Origin: Strongylocentrotus droebachiensis
Taxonomy: Eukaryota > Echinodermata > Echinoidea > Camarodonta > Strongylocentrotidae
Assembly: GCA_035222895.1 (NCBI GenBank)
Contig: JAVYIG010001037.1
Location: 333,813-397,812, forward strand
DNA: 64,000 nt
Direction: 5' to 3'
Positions 30,793 to 44,400 of the stretch are shown here, piece by piece. The notes under the pieces were generated by a model. The model was given only the letters and a program-made list of their open reading frames with translations, ran no database searches and was not told the origin of the DNA. The position numbers and the translations under genes were made by a program. The stretch's first letter is position 1. Every line of letters starts with the position of its first letter.

Positions 30793-33056
30793 CTACTCGG
30801 TGTTGAACCCACTACCTTCCAGTTACAAGACCACTGCTCTACCACTGAGCCATCTCGCCTCCTCATATTTTTATAGAAAATCATGAATAAACTAATCTGA
30901 ATGAAGGAGGCTGCCTTATAAGGATTCCAGTAAATATTATAAAATGTAGTCATTGAATGTAACTTTGAATAAGTGCCTATGCAAAAGTGTTCTTCTGTCA
31001 AACATGAATCAGCGAGGAAGAAAAGTAGAGAGGGCAGAAATTCAAAGAGGTGATGTTTTTTTCCAGCAGAAATATTCCAAAGTATGCAGCTTAATTAAGA
31101 ACTGATATACATTTTTAGTAAATAATTACAATGACCTTGAGAAGCTGCTGTCATAGAAATATGACGAATCAGTACTGATTTTTTGTATTCGTTTTTGTAT
31201 TCACTGTAAATATAGCATTCACCAAAGAGAAATAGCAGACTCTTTACTTGATATATATTTGCACATCTTGTCTGTATCTGTGTTACTGTATGTTCTTGTG
31301 GTTAGTTTGTCGAGTGTTTGTGAGAGGCCATTTGTCAGTCTGTTGGGACAAAGAAGTTACTGTATCAGTTAATCTTCATTTGCATTTTTCTGTTCATGAT
31401 GATTTCTTTTTTAATAATTCATTTAACTTTGTTAACATGAGATTTAACCAAAATATAATCTCTATTAAACTGAAGCATTCCTGATAATAAGATCGATGAT
31501 TTGGAAAGTCACTAGGCTTTTTCGATATACAAACATCTGAAAGCCTTGGTAATGATAAACTGATACACGTATTTCTGTCTGACTTTGCCTTATAGTTAAA
31601 TGTTGTGATGTGGTTTACAGGGCTATAAAAATAGCACAAAGAAATTTGATTTATATCTTGCATGTAAATATTCAATATTGTATATTTTGTATATATTACT
31701 CTGAAAAATATATTCATAATAATTATGGCATTTGATTTTTTCGACTAACATGGAGCGTAATGTGGGATATTGACAAGTGACTTATATATGCCTTGTATCT
31801 GAAGACATTAGAATAGTAAGTTTAAATTGATGATTTATTTGTGGAGAATATATGCTGTGAAATTGTAGAAGTAAAACTTTGATTTGGATTAAAGTCTGTG
31901 GTGCTATTTTTGCAGATAATATTCACTCTCAGTGTTGTACTCTCTGACAATCTGTTTATCCTGGTCCATGGTTTCAAAAGATAAATGGGATTGTGTTTTT
32001 ACTGTTCAGTAACCATTTATTAAGAATCAATGATGAGAACACATTTCCTCACAATCTTGTATTATCCAATATTTCACCATTGTCTAAAGGCATTACCTTG
32101 AAATAGCTGCAAATAACTGAATGGCCTTAGGTACGTCAATAAGTGCAAGTATGACTGTACAGAAGTTTTTTTCTAAAATAATTGTTTATGAAAACAATAA
32201 CTGTTTTTCTAGCTCACCACATAAGTTGTGATCAGAATTAAAAAAAAGTTATATTGCATTTTGCCTTTACCTCCTGATGTGTAAAAGGTTTTTAAGGTGT
32301 AACTTGCTCTGTAGAATCATCAGGTTTATAACAAATACAATTGAGATAAATCTCTGCAATAACAGGACATAAACATACATATCCTTTATTCATGATTTGA
32401 AAATGTCTATCGAGATATTTCAAAGAATTAAATGTAATGCATGCCATAATGTTTGTCCTACCTTGCAGCAATTAATGTATGCAATTTGCAATCTGATTAT
32501 TGAAATACAATCATTTGTAGCAGGTGAATAAATGATTTATAACACGACACTTAACATATATGTGTGTTAAATTTGATTATATTAAGAAAATGGTCTATTC
32601 AGTAAAATTTAGTCTCACAGGCATAGTGACTTCATCAGTTGCACGCAAATCATTGAAATTATAAGACATCAGATGTATGTAATAAAAACATTTATTTGGA
32701 ACTTTGTTAAAACAAGATATACTAATACATAATGTGCCAATGGTCGATAAGGACTTTAAATTCTTTTGTTACCATAGAAAAGTCTGTATCCTTTGCTTTG
32801 TTGATAGAATTATTTATTTCGACTGGAGACAATACCTTGTATGAAATATATCACTGCTCCTGCCATTTTATTCATTACAATACCTGTATTCGCATCCTTT
32901 TGATATCCGACTTTATTTATGTAGAAACTCTAGACCTTGTATTTTGCCTACGTATTAACTCCCTTTGATACAGAAACTCGTAATAAATTAATTTATAAGA
33001 ATAATTGTCAAAAGTGCTTGTTTTTTTTCTTCTTCCCCACTTGGTCTTCTCATGGG

Positions 33057-33192
33057 ATTCTGACAAATTAAAAATAGAGATGGAGAAAAAGAGAGAAAGA
33101 GGGAGAGGGAGGGGGAGAGAGAGCGAGGGAGAGAGAGAGAGAGAGTGAGGGAGAGGGAGAGAGAGAGTGAGAGAGAAAGAGGGGGGGGGGGA
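33057..33192 (+). repeat. GA-rich microsatellite
   Basis: GAGA and GGGAGA tract. Open frames on the reverse strand are Ser/Leu artefacts. Confidence 0.9.
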
Positions 33193-33242
33193 TTGAAACT
33201 TTTCTCCAAACCAATTATCTTGTGTTTCCATGTGACATTTAA

Positions 33243-33440
33243 ATAAACACCTCAAAAAGTTCGGAAAGTGAAGTTTGATCGATTATATCTATCTTGTTAT
33301 GGCATAATTATTGATATGTGTATTGTGTAGTGTCATTAGAAAGTGTGTTTATCCCCCATGATACTTAACAAAGCGATGATTATGCCATGACAAGAGATAT
33401 AATTAATCAAACTTGAGTATCTAAACTTTTTTTTTTTAGG
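33243..33440. mobile_element. Palindromic MITE, CCTCAAAAAGTT family
   Basis: CACCTCAAAAAGTT and GAAGTTTGATCGATTATATC are mirrored by GATATAATTAATCAAACTT. A half copy lies at 45735-45822. Confidence 0.65.
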
Positions 33441-33673
33441 GCTTTACATTAATAACCTCAAACAATTTAATAGCCTGAATATTTTGTGAAGGAATAGTGA
33501 CTATCTCTATTAGGCAACATAAACTACAAATTATATTTTAAAACTCTGATATCCAACTGGACAAGTAAGTTAAATTCCGCTTGGCCCCCAAATAAATGCA
33601 GTTCTAGAAACCCATTTCTTTGAGAGATTTGACTGATCTCTCCTGTACACTATCTATGACTCTTTTAACACTA

Positions 33674-33992
33674 CAGGGTGTTTCACAGAGAACCTAAGTC
33701 GAAATTAACTCTAAGTTAAACTTAAACATTATGTAGAGCCATTTGTAGCCTTAAAATGAAATATATTCATAAGCAAAAGTTCAAGTATTTTAGACATTTC
33801 ATAAATTATAAATTCCACATCAAGAACATGACATTTTCTTGATGATAGAAAATATAAATGAGTTGGATCAACATTTGATGCCTTTTAAATTAAATATTAC
33901 AAAATATTTCAAAGATGCTACCGGCTTTTCATAATTGTTAAGTCCAACTTAAAGATAAGTTTAACTTGGGATCTTTGTGAAACACCCCCAGG
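33674..33992. mobile_element. GTTTCACAAAG MITE (type A)
   Basis: CAGGGTGTTTCACAGAGAAC at left, GATCTTTGTGAAACACCCCC and AGG at right, with the same interior as the 9947 copy. Confidence 0.83.
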
Positions 33993-34409
33993 ACTGAGAG
34001 ACTCTACGAGCAACTCCTATGTGGGCACCAATAGAATGACGACCAACAAACATGGTAGCTGGTTGCTGGTCTGAATGAGAGTAAACAACGGTCTTGATAT
34101 CATGCAGTTGATCCGTGCTTTTAGCACTCGCAGGGTTAAAGAGTGCCACACTGAAGAACATAGTTTCTTATGAATCACTCCCCCTTTGTGCATTGTTATA
34201 CTATAGCTGAAATCACCATAACACCCAACATCACAAACTTGACATGTTTTTGTTGACTGAAGAGTCCTCGTGATAGATTACAGAGTTATGAATTCTGTGG
34301 TCTTTTCACGATCACACAATCCAGTCCTGTCGAATTAATGCTGTATTATATGTTGGTTTTCACATGAGAACCATAGTAAGAAGACTTTGCAGTAAAATGA
34401 AAATGGGCT

Positions 34410-34797
34410 TTAAAGGTATAGACCAGTTCTGGTCATGCGATTGCATTGTGAAAGAAACGTGGAATCGATCAGAAAAGGTTGATCATCTAGCATATAAATA
34501 TTGGTGTGTACTGCAAGGTTCTGGAATCATTAAAATGAAAAGAAATTTGGCTCAGTCTTGGTAAAGTTACAAGCACTGTACACAGAAAGATGAATATGGG
34601 ACTACGCGTCACGCGATATCTATCCAGGCCGGAGAGATATGATAATTTACCAAATATATCAATTAGTAGGCGGTTTCCCGGCAAAATTTGTATCATCACG
34701 TCTTAGTCAAAACATATTCTTTCACATGATTGGTAATAAGAGCTTCAATTTCATTTTTTCAGTGGGGGGTGTTTCCAAAACTGGTCTTTACCTTTAA
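34410..34797. mobile_element. TTAA-flanked MITE, AGACCAGTT family
   Basis: TTAAAGGTATAGACCAGTT at left and AACTGGTCTTTACCTTTAA at right. The interior GTGAAAGAAACG and GGTTGATCATCTAGCATATA is shared with 17660-17860. Confidence 0.83.
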
Positions 34798-34858
34798 ACC
34801 ACAATAATATTATTGCCTGCTGTCTATTGTAGATCTATGGAGAGCTCCGATATACACA

Positions 34859-35010
34859 CCTAGGAAGTGTTTTACAAAGCCTTTTTTCAACGACAAATGA
34901 CACAAATCAGTGACAACTCTGCTGATAGCCAATCAGAAGCAAGGATTTCGCTAGCTTCTAACAGAAACTGTCATTTGTCACTGATGACGAGTTTGTGAAA
35001 CACCCCCCTG
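34859..35010. mobile_element. GTTTCACAAA MITE (type D)
   Basis: AAGTGTTTTACAAAGCC and TTTTTTCAACGACAAATG at left, CATTTGTCACTGATGACGAG and TTTGTGAAACACCCCCC at right. Confidence 0.8.
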
Positions 35011-35386
35011 CATCACTCTTGATCTTTTTCCATGATGACAAAATATTAATTTCAACTGACAGAATCATGATCTGAATTCGAGAAAAAAAAGTTAAATGTA
35101 CACACATCTTGTAATATCCAATTAAAAACATTGTAGTAGTCTTTAAATAGTAAAAGATTCACTATCTGTGAATAGAAGTGTCCGTAACACCAGACAGCAT
35201 TTGAAGGGCATCGTTCGGGTAAGAATGTCCTTGTCAGCAATCTCGCATGGAAACTTGCAGTTTATCCCAACTTGGAAGTTTCCTAGTATTCCGGTTGTCT
35301 TTCAATGTTCTGTCCTTGGTGGCATTCGACCACACAAGGAATCCTATGAGTGGTACTACCATGGCTTGATCGTTATATACATTGCT

Positions 35387-35439
35387 TTATAAGTAGAGAC
35401 TTGCAGCGAAGACGATGTCACGCTTGATCTTGACAATTC
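35387..35439 (-). CDS. MTREX: MTREX terminal exon u
   Basis: Acceptor CCAACAG, phase 1. It encodes [16 protein letters not shown] then TAA, matching the human C-terminus ([16 protein letters not shown]) at nearly every residue. Confidence 0.96.
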
Positions 35440-38400
35440 CTGTTGGGAATACAGACATAAATATGATTTTTAGATTCATATGCACAAATACTTCTCACCA
35501 CACACAACAACAAATAGAAGTGGATATGATTTTCCTACAGATTTGAAACACAGCACAAACAACAAATAGTATACTGTATATCTACATCACCATGCAAGCC
35601 GATACTTATAAGCAGCATCTAACAAATAGTAATTGACAAAATGATAAAGAAACTAATTTAATTCTCTCTTAATGTAGTTTTTGATTGGAGATCTTAATAG
35701 ATTTTCTGTATCCAAGAAGATATTTCCTTCTAGCAGTTGCTACATATTAGTTTCTTAAATCTAAAAGCTCCTAATGAGATTACCAGACATCTATAGCTTT
35801 CTAGAGAAAAGTGTTCACTTACCTTCTGCAAACTTGTTCTCCAGTTCCTTGTAGCAGTTGCTACATATCAGTTTCTTAATTCTAAAAGCTCCTAATGAGA
35901 TTACCAGAAATGTTTTAAAGCTTTCTAGAGAAAGGTGTCCACCTACTGTACCTTCTGCAAACTTGTTCTCCAGTTCCGTGTTGCGCGTCTTAATGTAGTT
36001 TTTTATTGGAGATCTTTATAGATTTTCTGCTTTCAAGATGAGATTTCCTTGTAGCAGTTGCTACATATCAGTTTCTTAATTCTTAAAGATTACCAGAAAT
36101 CGAGAGAAAGGTGTCCACCTACCTTCTGCAAACTTGTTCTCCAGTTCTGTGTTTCCGATGGCCTTGGCCGCGTGGCACATCTCCTTCATGAGCTCCTCCA
36201 GACGTCTCATGCAGCGGATAATGCTTCCCTCGAAGGTGTCCGTCATCTTGCAGATCTGGGAGAAGGACGCCCCCGTAGCCCAGGCATAGACCACCTCCAT
36301 CAGGGTCGACTTGAAGGACATGACGTAGTCTTCCTCGTCGATCTCCAGTTTGGCTTCCATGCTCACCTTGGCTATCCTGCGGGCAGTGTCCTGTAGAGAG
36401 GAAGGGTTTTGTATATGTCATGATTATCAGGTCAGATATTCATCGATGTGGTATGGTTTGATGGTTTGTTTTACCCGACTGCTAAGAAAGTGTGTGTATG
36501 CTTGTCAGTAGGTTACCGTAGTTGGATCAGCAAGTGGCGCTTGTAAAATGGCGACTGGCTGGAATGCTCCCCAGAGAGTGGAAAATGTGATTACATTGTT
36601 TGCGGGTAAGCCTGAATCCGATGACCGGGTTAGTAATATGTGCTGCGCCTAGAAACAAAGTATTAGGCGCAGCATAAATAGTTATTATCATTAGGCCTAA
36701 AATAAAAACTTGTTGTATTGCCCTTTGGGTGCCAAAACATTGGTAGGTCAGAATTTTTTTTTTTTTTAATTTTTTTTTTGTCGCCCTCTTTGGGCCGATA
36801 TTTTTCAGTTTTTAATTTTTTTTTTTTTTTTTTCCCGCCCTCTTTTGGCTAATATTTCTCAGTTTTTAATGCTTTAATACATGTGTTTCAGCGTCATCAT
36901 TTCATTCATATCTTTTTCACCTCATAATAATCCATGGTTTGCAATGTTGTGTTGATCGAGATGTTTACGCTAGTAGGATTTTGAAACTAGGGCAGAAGAC
37001 GAGTGAGAAATTGGGAATGATATGATTTTATGCATTTATATCCCATTTATCCCAACAAACAAAATACATATTTTTTATTCATTGATAATAAAAACAATCT
37101 AAAAAACGGTTAAAAAAATAAATAAATTAAATGCCATCCGTAGATTTTCAGATTTTTGGGTCGGTCGCAAAGGGCAATACAAAAAGTTTTTATTTTAGGC
37201 CTTATCATCCCTACCTGGAGTTGTCTGAGAGCTGTCGCGACCTGACTGGTGAGTTTAGGTGTCTCCTTGCTCTTCTCCTCAAACACAAAGCAGCTCATCA
37301 GGGTCACACACTCCTCAGCAGTCAGGGGGTTAAACAGGCCGTTGAAAATCATTTCCGTTAGCACAAGCTCATCAGCACTGCATACACAAGGTGGACATGA
37401 ATAGGAATCATAACATTTTGATTTTTGCTCAGCTGAAAGAACTTTCACTAACAATTAGTAGTTTTACACTGATTAAAAGCTTGAAATGTGAACACCAAAG
37501 TCCTAAATTTCTGATATATACATATAATTAAATCATATTTTGCTAGTAATGCATTTCAAATAGATCTCACAAAAAGAGCTACTTTTGGGAAAAAGAAAAA
37601 AAAAACATCTTTAAAGACCTGCAGTCCTAACTTTACACCTACCGTAATTAACGTTGTATAAACCGCCCTCGTGTATTAACCGCACCCCTCTTTTTCGCCC
37701 TTTAAATTTTTTGTTGTTTTTTTTTGCCGACTCTGTCGGCAGCAAGCCAGGTCCGTGTTAAAAAAACCAACGCGGGAAGGCCTTTCATTTAACTGCGAGG
37801 TGCAGCTGTATGTGTAAGATCATTAATGTAAATTAAAAAACAGTAGAGGACCTAGGATAGAACCTTGTGGTACACCGTGTGTAGGAATTATTATTATAAA
37901 CTACATATTGAGATCTATCATCTATCAGAAAGATTACTTTCAAACCAAGATGACAGACATATTTGAGTGTTGTTCTAGTTTCCTAGTAGTGAATCAACAC
38001 ACCAATTACTGAGCTGGGAAACATGCCTGGCATAGCGCCAGGTGGAGGGGCATAAATCAAAATTTTAATTTTTTTTTTTTTGGGTGTACCGTGTATAAAC
38101 CGCACCCCCGACTTTAATTTTTTTCGGCGGCAAAAAGGTGCGGTTTATACACCGTTAATTACGGTAATACTTTTTAGTGAAGAGAGGGGGTTCTGCCAGA
38201 TGAGTGGGATCAAATGAGGCATGACGGCTTAGTGGTAGAGCAAAGGTCTCATTACCAGGAGGTCCTGGGTTCAAAACCAAGTCGCTGCGCTGGTACCTTT
38301 TGGTAAGGCATTAATCTTCATTACAAAGTCCATCAGAAAGGACTTCATGCCATCGGTCCCTGTGCTTTCTTAGCATTCAGGTAAAACAAACAAAAAAATA

Positions 38401-41400
38401 AAAGTTTAATTGCACACAAATAGATTACCACCCACAGATTTTCTGACAAGCGAAAAATGAAAGTAAGTGGTCTTTATTTAATAATAATATTGGATATTTA
38501 TATAGCGCACATATCCACCATGCATGGTGCTCGAGGCGCTCCAAGTATTACCCCGGCTCTGCTAGGCAGCAGATTTAGGTGCTCACAACGCGGCATTCAA
38601 GGAATTCTTTCGTACCGGTACTCATTCAACACCAGAGTGGAGGGTGGCAAATGTTGATTAATATCTTGCCAAAGGACATTAATGCTGTGGCGGGACTCGA
38701 ACCGCGGACCCTGTGATCCACAGTGCGACGTACAGGTTGGTAAGCATCATTTCTGTTATTGATCTACATGTATCTATCTCACATACCTGCTGATCTCACA
38801 AGCGACACGACCCTTAGTCTCAATGACATCAGCTGGGGTTGAGAAGCCCATTCTCCTGATGACCCTCTTTCTGCATTTGAGTTCGTCCATCTGGATGATT
38901 GTCCGTGCTTTCTTCAGCTCTCGTTTGGCTTCCCTTATCTGATCTGCAAGCTGTACAAAGTCAGAGTGTTAATATACACTCTATCTTATGTATCACAGAC
39001 TTAACTAACTTGAAGTCACAACTGAAATCTTACTTGTTAAAAAATACTTTCTGATTTCATTTAAACTGCATTATTTTATCCAATAGGCTTGCGGGTGCAC
39101 CATGTGAGAGAGGATTGAGGAGTCCTGAAAAGGACTCTTGGTAATCTTTCTTGAGGGTGTGTAGTCTTGAAAAAGACTGTTGGTTATCTTTCTTAGCTTA
39201 TAGTTCTAAGGAGAACTATAGTGCTTGGAGAGGATGAGTTGCGGGAGTTGCTCAACGTTTCAAACAGGTTGACTATCCATCGTCAGGAGTGTACTTATCA
39301 TATATTAAACTGCATTACTATTTATCATTTGTTATTGATAACAGGTTTAATGAAACAGGGCCCAGGCCTGGTAGAAACAAGATTAGACAGGAGGGTAACA
39401 TACAAGTTTAAAAAGGGGCAGTTATTAAGGGAGAGGGGGTGTGAAAGAGAGAGTGAAATAATAATAATAATCTTTTTAGTCCACCCCAAATTTTATTACA
39501 CCGAAAATGGAAATTCTTTTTGCCCAATTGATCGAGAGTCCGGCAGCCACTGAGCAGCGCCAGATTGACGTTGCTCTATCCCCTTATTGTTGAACGCCAC
39601 AAGGTAGCAGAAACTCCCGTCTTTTAACGTCTTTTGGTATGACGCGGCCGGGGTTCGAACCCATGACCTCCCAGTTGTGAGGCGGACGCTCTACTGACTG
39701 AGCCAACACACATGAACAGAGATGAGGGAGAAAGAAATAGGTATCTGATGAAGGAGGGAAATCCGCAAGCAAAAAACTTAAACGACATGATACAGCCATC
39801 TTACCTGTGCTTTCTTCTCATAGAGACCATAGAGCTTCTCCAACTCAGGGTCTGTGTGCAGTTTATGTGAGTACATCCTCTCTTCAAAAGCCTCTACTTT
39901 CTACAGATATAAACAAAGGCCAAAGAAAAGACATTATATAAAATTTGTTTATGTAATTGATATCTGTCCATTTATTTATTTATTTATTATTTATTCGGCA
40001 ATTCACAAAAAATATAACAATGTAAATAAAGTAAACAAACATTAAGAGAATGTCAATTTTAAATGCACAATCTTCCTGGAGGTCCTCTGAGTGCATCAGT
40101 TGGAATAAGATTCCTTTTATTTTCGCTGAAGTACTTATTACATGATCAATATAAGGTTCCAGGGTCTATTGCGGATAAGTACATGAATTAAAAAGAAAAA
40201 AAACAAAAAACAAAAAACAATTAATCTCAAAACATGTACCTTCTATTTTATCGGGGCTACTTCTCTTTTCATTTGATTTTATAGACATGATGTTTCAGGG
40301 TGATTTTAGCCCATGCTGAAAAAGTCTATGTAGCCCTCCAAGAAGCTTCTACATCTTTAATCTGTTATGAGATGTATTGATTAAAAATCTGAAGAGCCCC
40401 TCAACGATCAAACAACATTTTTTATGTTTGTGCATAAATTTTAACTCATTGATAAATTATGCAAATATTGAGAAATATTAAAAATAAAAATCTAAAAATA
40501 AAGTCTCTACGCGCATATTATTATCCTGGTCATCAGATTCATTCATGCACCATGTGCACCATCTCCACTCCCTGGGGAGTATTCCTACCACATGGTCAAC
40601 GTTAAGGCATATGGCAATTACTCACGAAGGCTTGCATCATCCTACCATGCCTCTCCTGGGTATGGAGTGGCAATATAGATTAATGCCTTGCCAACGGACA
40701 TTAGTGCCATGAATTAGTGCTGTGAAAGAGACATATTCCTGGAGGTATCCATTAAAAAAAGATGTAAATGTTAATGAAGATGTCACCTTACCTCTACCAC
40801 TTTTCTGAGTGCTTCATCTTTGATGCCCATGTCCTCCACAGGGTCTAAGAGGGGCAGGCCATCGGGGAATCTTCTCTGGACCTCCTACAAAATGAAAGTG
40901 ATAACAGATATGTTTAAGAATAGCCTTGAATGTAAATATATCCATTTAACTTCCATCCTCCTTTCCTCCCTCCGTCCCTCCCTTCCTCCCTCACTCTCTT
41001 TATCTCTTACACTCTTTCTCTACATCTATCACCAATGATGCAATTACTCTCTTGAATATCACTCTCTCTCTCTCTCACCCACTTACTCACCCTTCCTCCC
41101 TCCCTCCCTCCCCTCTCCATCCCTCACTTCCTCCCTACCCCATCCTCTCTCTATCCTTCACTTCCTCCCCCCCTCCCTCCTTACCGCCTTCATCTCTTTC
41201 ATTCTTTCTCTGTATCTGTCACCAATGATGTATTTACTCTCCTGTATACCACTCTCTCTCACACATACACAACCACACTGACTTTATGATTATCCCATTC
41301 TTCTTCTGTCTGTCTATCTCTCCTCCTATTTCTTTCTCTTTCATTTTCCCTTTATTTCTCCCCCCTCATTTCTCACACCCCCCCCCCCCCCCCCACCTCT

Positions 41401-44400
41401 CTTTCCTTTTTCCCTCTCCCCTCCGACCTCCTCTTCCATCTAATACCTTGTCCTCATCTACCCCATTCTTTAACTCATTACTGTACTTCAAGCAACTGTT
41501 CTTATGCATACAAATGGGACAGTTGATGCCTGCCCAAGGAAAGAGCACACAAATGAACCTACCTGGATGGACTTGCCCACGCTCTGTCGATTGTCTGGAG
41601 GCCTCAGGTCTTTGGGCAGGTAGACTCGGACACTGCTCACCTCACTGATCAGGTGAAGCATTATGGGTACAACCTGCAAAATCAACCAACCAATCACAAA
41701 TCAATTAAATTTTCAATACTCCAGTTCAATGGAAAATAACCTTCTATTTCTTCTCTGTGAGCAAATCGTATGCCATTTCCATGAGTACATATCATTAAGA
41801 TGAATCTTTTCAACTCGAATTTAAAAACTTTCTTTCAAATTTTTCAATTGATTTTTTTAATATTCCTTTTGATTTGTATATTTCCTTTATACAAATATAT
41901 ATATAGATATTAACAGATATATATTTTTCCTGTATAAAAATGATGTTAATATTCAAACATGCACAAACCTCATAAGTTTTGAACAATGAATGTACAAAAA
42001 CATACAAAAAGAGTCATTATATATTTTTGTTGTATTCTTACCTATTATTTCTTAAATGTATTTACAAAGAACAATTTTAAACACTGACATAATGACCTAC
42101 ATATTTCATATCATTAAGAGAAATATTTCACTCAGTATTTGTATTTCTTAGTTATATATTGAAACATGGGAAAGCGATAGAGAGGAACTATAGCTCACTG
42201 TCATCTCTCCCTTCTCGCCCTCTTTGGGTGGCTTGGCTGACTCCGAGGCTGCATTCTTGACACTCTCCTGGGAGCAGTTGAGAAGGACTTCCGCAATGTA
42301 GAGGGGCGAGTCGTCTTTGGGGTTGTTCATCTTCTGGTTTGCTTTCCTCCGGAAGTTCACGACCACGCCCCATCCAAAGAGATCCTCACCGTTCTTCACC
42401 TTAAAGGTAATACATAGTTTTGGGAAATTTTGAAAATTGGCTGGATAACGGTTCTTTACAATTGTGATATATTTGAATGCCCCTGTGGATGTTTTATAGC
42501 CACTAAAAAATGTAGCCCCTAAAACATTTCTGCTTTCGAGAAAAATTGAATATTAAAATGTACCGGTGCTCCCGGTAAGTTTGGATAATTTGTAAATGGC
42601 ACCTACGGCCAAACAATGGTAGCTGCGACCATGAAAATCTCAGAATATGCAGTTTTGCTATATAATTTCCAAACGGGAATTGCGAATCGGTCGATTGTAG
42701 TCAAGAAAGATTGTTTTGAAGCTTAAGTAATATCAGTCTTGAGAGGGCGCTATACAACAAAAAAGGTTTATTATTTACAATTTCATCACTTTAGACTCGA
42801 TTTCAACCGCGACTATGATCATTGAATATCATAAAATCGCATATGTTTCCAATATGTTAATTTGAACCAAATTCATGACCCCATACCAAAACTTTCTAAT
42901 ACCTTTAAGCACAATGGGTAAGATGACTTCAAATATGACAGTATTCTTGACAATTAACTCTTTTGTGCCACAAAGACTTTCAAGAATTAAATCAAATTAT
43001 GACTGCTTCGTTTCATGATTAAATAGGGCTGGGCATAAGATACCTCCTGTGGCAATTCATCGTCTAAACACATTCACCAACACACTCAAATACTTGGTTG
43101 GCATTTGCGAAAAGTGTGTGCAAATGTCACCATAAATGTTGATTCATTCACAATTAAAAATGGAATCATTCAGAAACTTCAACTCAATACATCTATAAAG
43201 CAATTACACTTTTTAATTCATTGTTTCCTCTATGATTTGCACCTCATTTAACTTTCAATAACCTGGCTGGCTGCATGAAGGGTAATTCATTAATGACTCA
43301 TTCAACAATTTTCCCTTAATGCATTTATCAAAGGCATTGTTTAACAATGCAAAATCTGAGATCTACGTGTTATTAGCGTCTGTGATATGGTGCAATATTG
43401 AAGCCCTAAACAAATTGCACTTCAAAATGAACATGAAGTGCCTCAAAAGAGTAAAATCTTTGAGTGACCAGTTTTACCATACACACTTTCACTAATAGAA
43501 TGTAGTGTTATAGAAACCGTTAGGACAAAAAAAAAATGAAATTTCAATTTCCAATCATAAATATCTTGATAATCAGACAGGCGATCGGCTTGTTAAAGTC
43601 ATGGGATTCCTGATTGACCTATAGGTTTATGATTATGATTGCAGCATGCGCTAAATCCAAGATTTTGTTTCAGAATCTGAGGCAATGTTACTTTCCCAGG
43701 GGCCCCACTCACAAGCATAACTTTTTAGGGTCTCAATTTGGATCATATTTGTTCGTCATGATTGCTATGTCATGTGTTTTTTAATAAACTGAACTGAACC
43801 GAGTCACTTTAAAGCAATTACACTGATCCCCTTTTTTGTCCTTCATTATTATTATTTGGAGCTCACCTTGAGTAACCTGCCTGGCTGCATGAAGGGCAGA
43901 CAGTGTTTGGGCTTGGTGATGAAAGCCTGGATCTCTTTGGCAAGCTTCTTGAGCTGTTGTCTGATCTTGTAATACGACTCCACGCTGTCCTCCTGGGGTA
44001 TCGTCATGGTGTTGTACTCCTCCTCCAGCTTCCGAAGCTCTGTATCACCATGTAAACAAGTATAACAAAACAATGACGATAGATGACCTATCTATTTTGT
44101 CGAGCTTATGCAAATAAATGATGCATCCGGTAGCTTTTCACAGTTATTATTTAAAAACATAATACAAATAATAAAGAGTTAAGTGAGAAACGCACCATTC
44201 ACAAATGTAATAGAGTTAAGGAAAAAGGCCTCAGAAAGTCAGCTTGAGTAGCCAATTATTATTATTTTTTTCTTCAAATATTGACTAGAATTAATAGAGC
44301 TGGGCGCCAAAAGAGGTTATATGTAGAGTGCTAGTCCTGTGTGCTTGCTATGCGTAATTCACAACAACTTCACTGTAAATTTACAGCATTTTCTTGAGTA

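Larger units (their letters stand above)
29213..35386. other. Region between the two convergent stop codons (3' UTRs and intergenic)
   Basis: It holds the PDZ-exon array, decayed copies and several MITEs listed separately. 31000-33230 is AT-rich with no convincing coding signal. Candidate AATAAA signals for gene 1 lie at 30886-30891 and 32527-32532, but neither can be assigned to a transcript from sequence alone. Confidence 0.6.

Noticed and set aside
32917-33255. Ser/Leu/Pro-rich minus-strand ORF
   Set aside because: It is composed of the GA microsatellite at 33057-33192 and has no splice or family support.
41286-41648. Pro/Ser-rich ORF on the plus strand
   Set aside because: It is a pyrimidine-tract artefact antisense to MTREX exon o.
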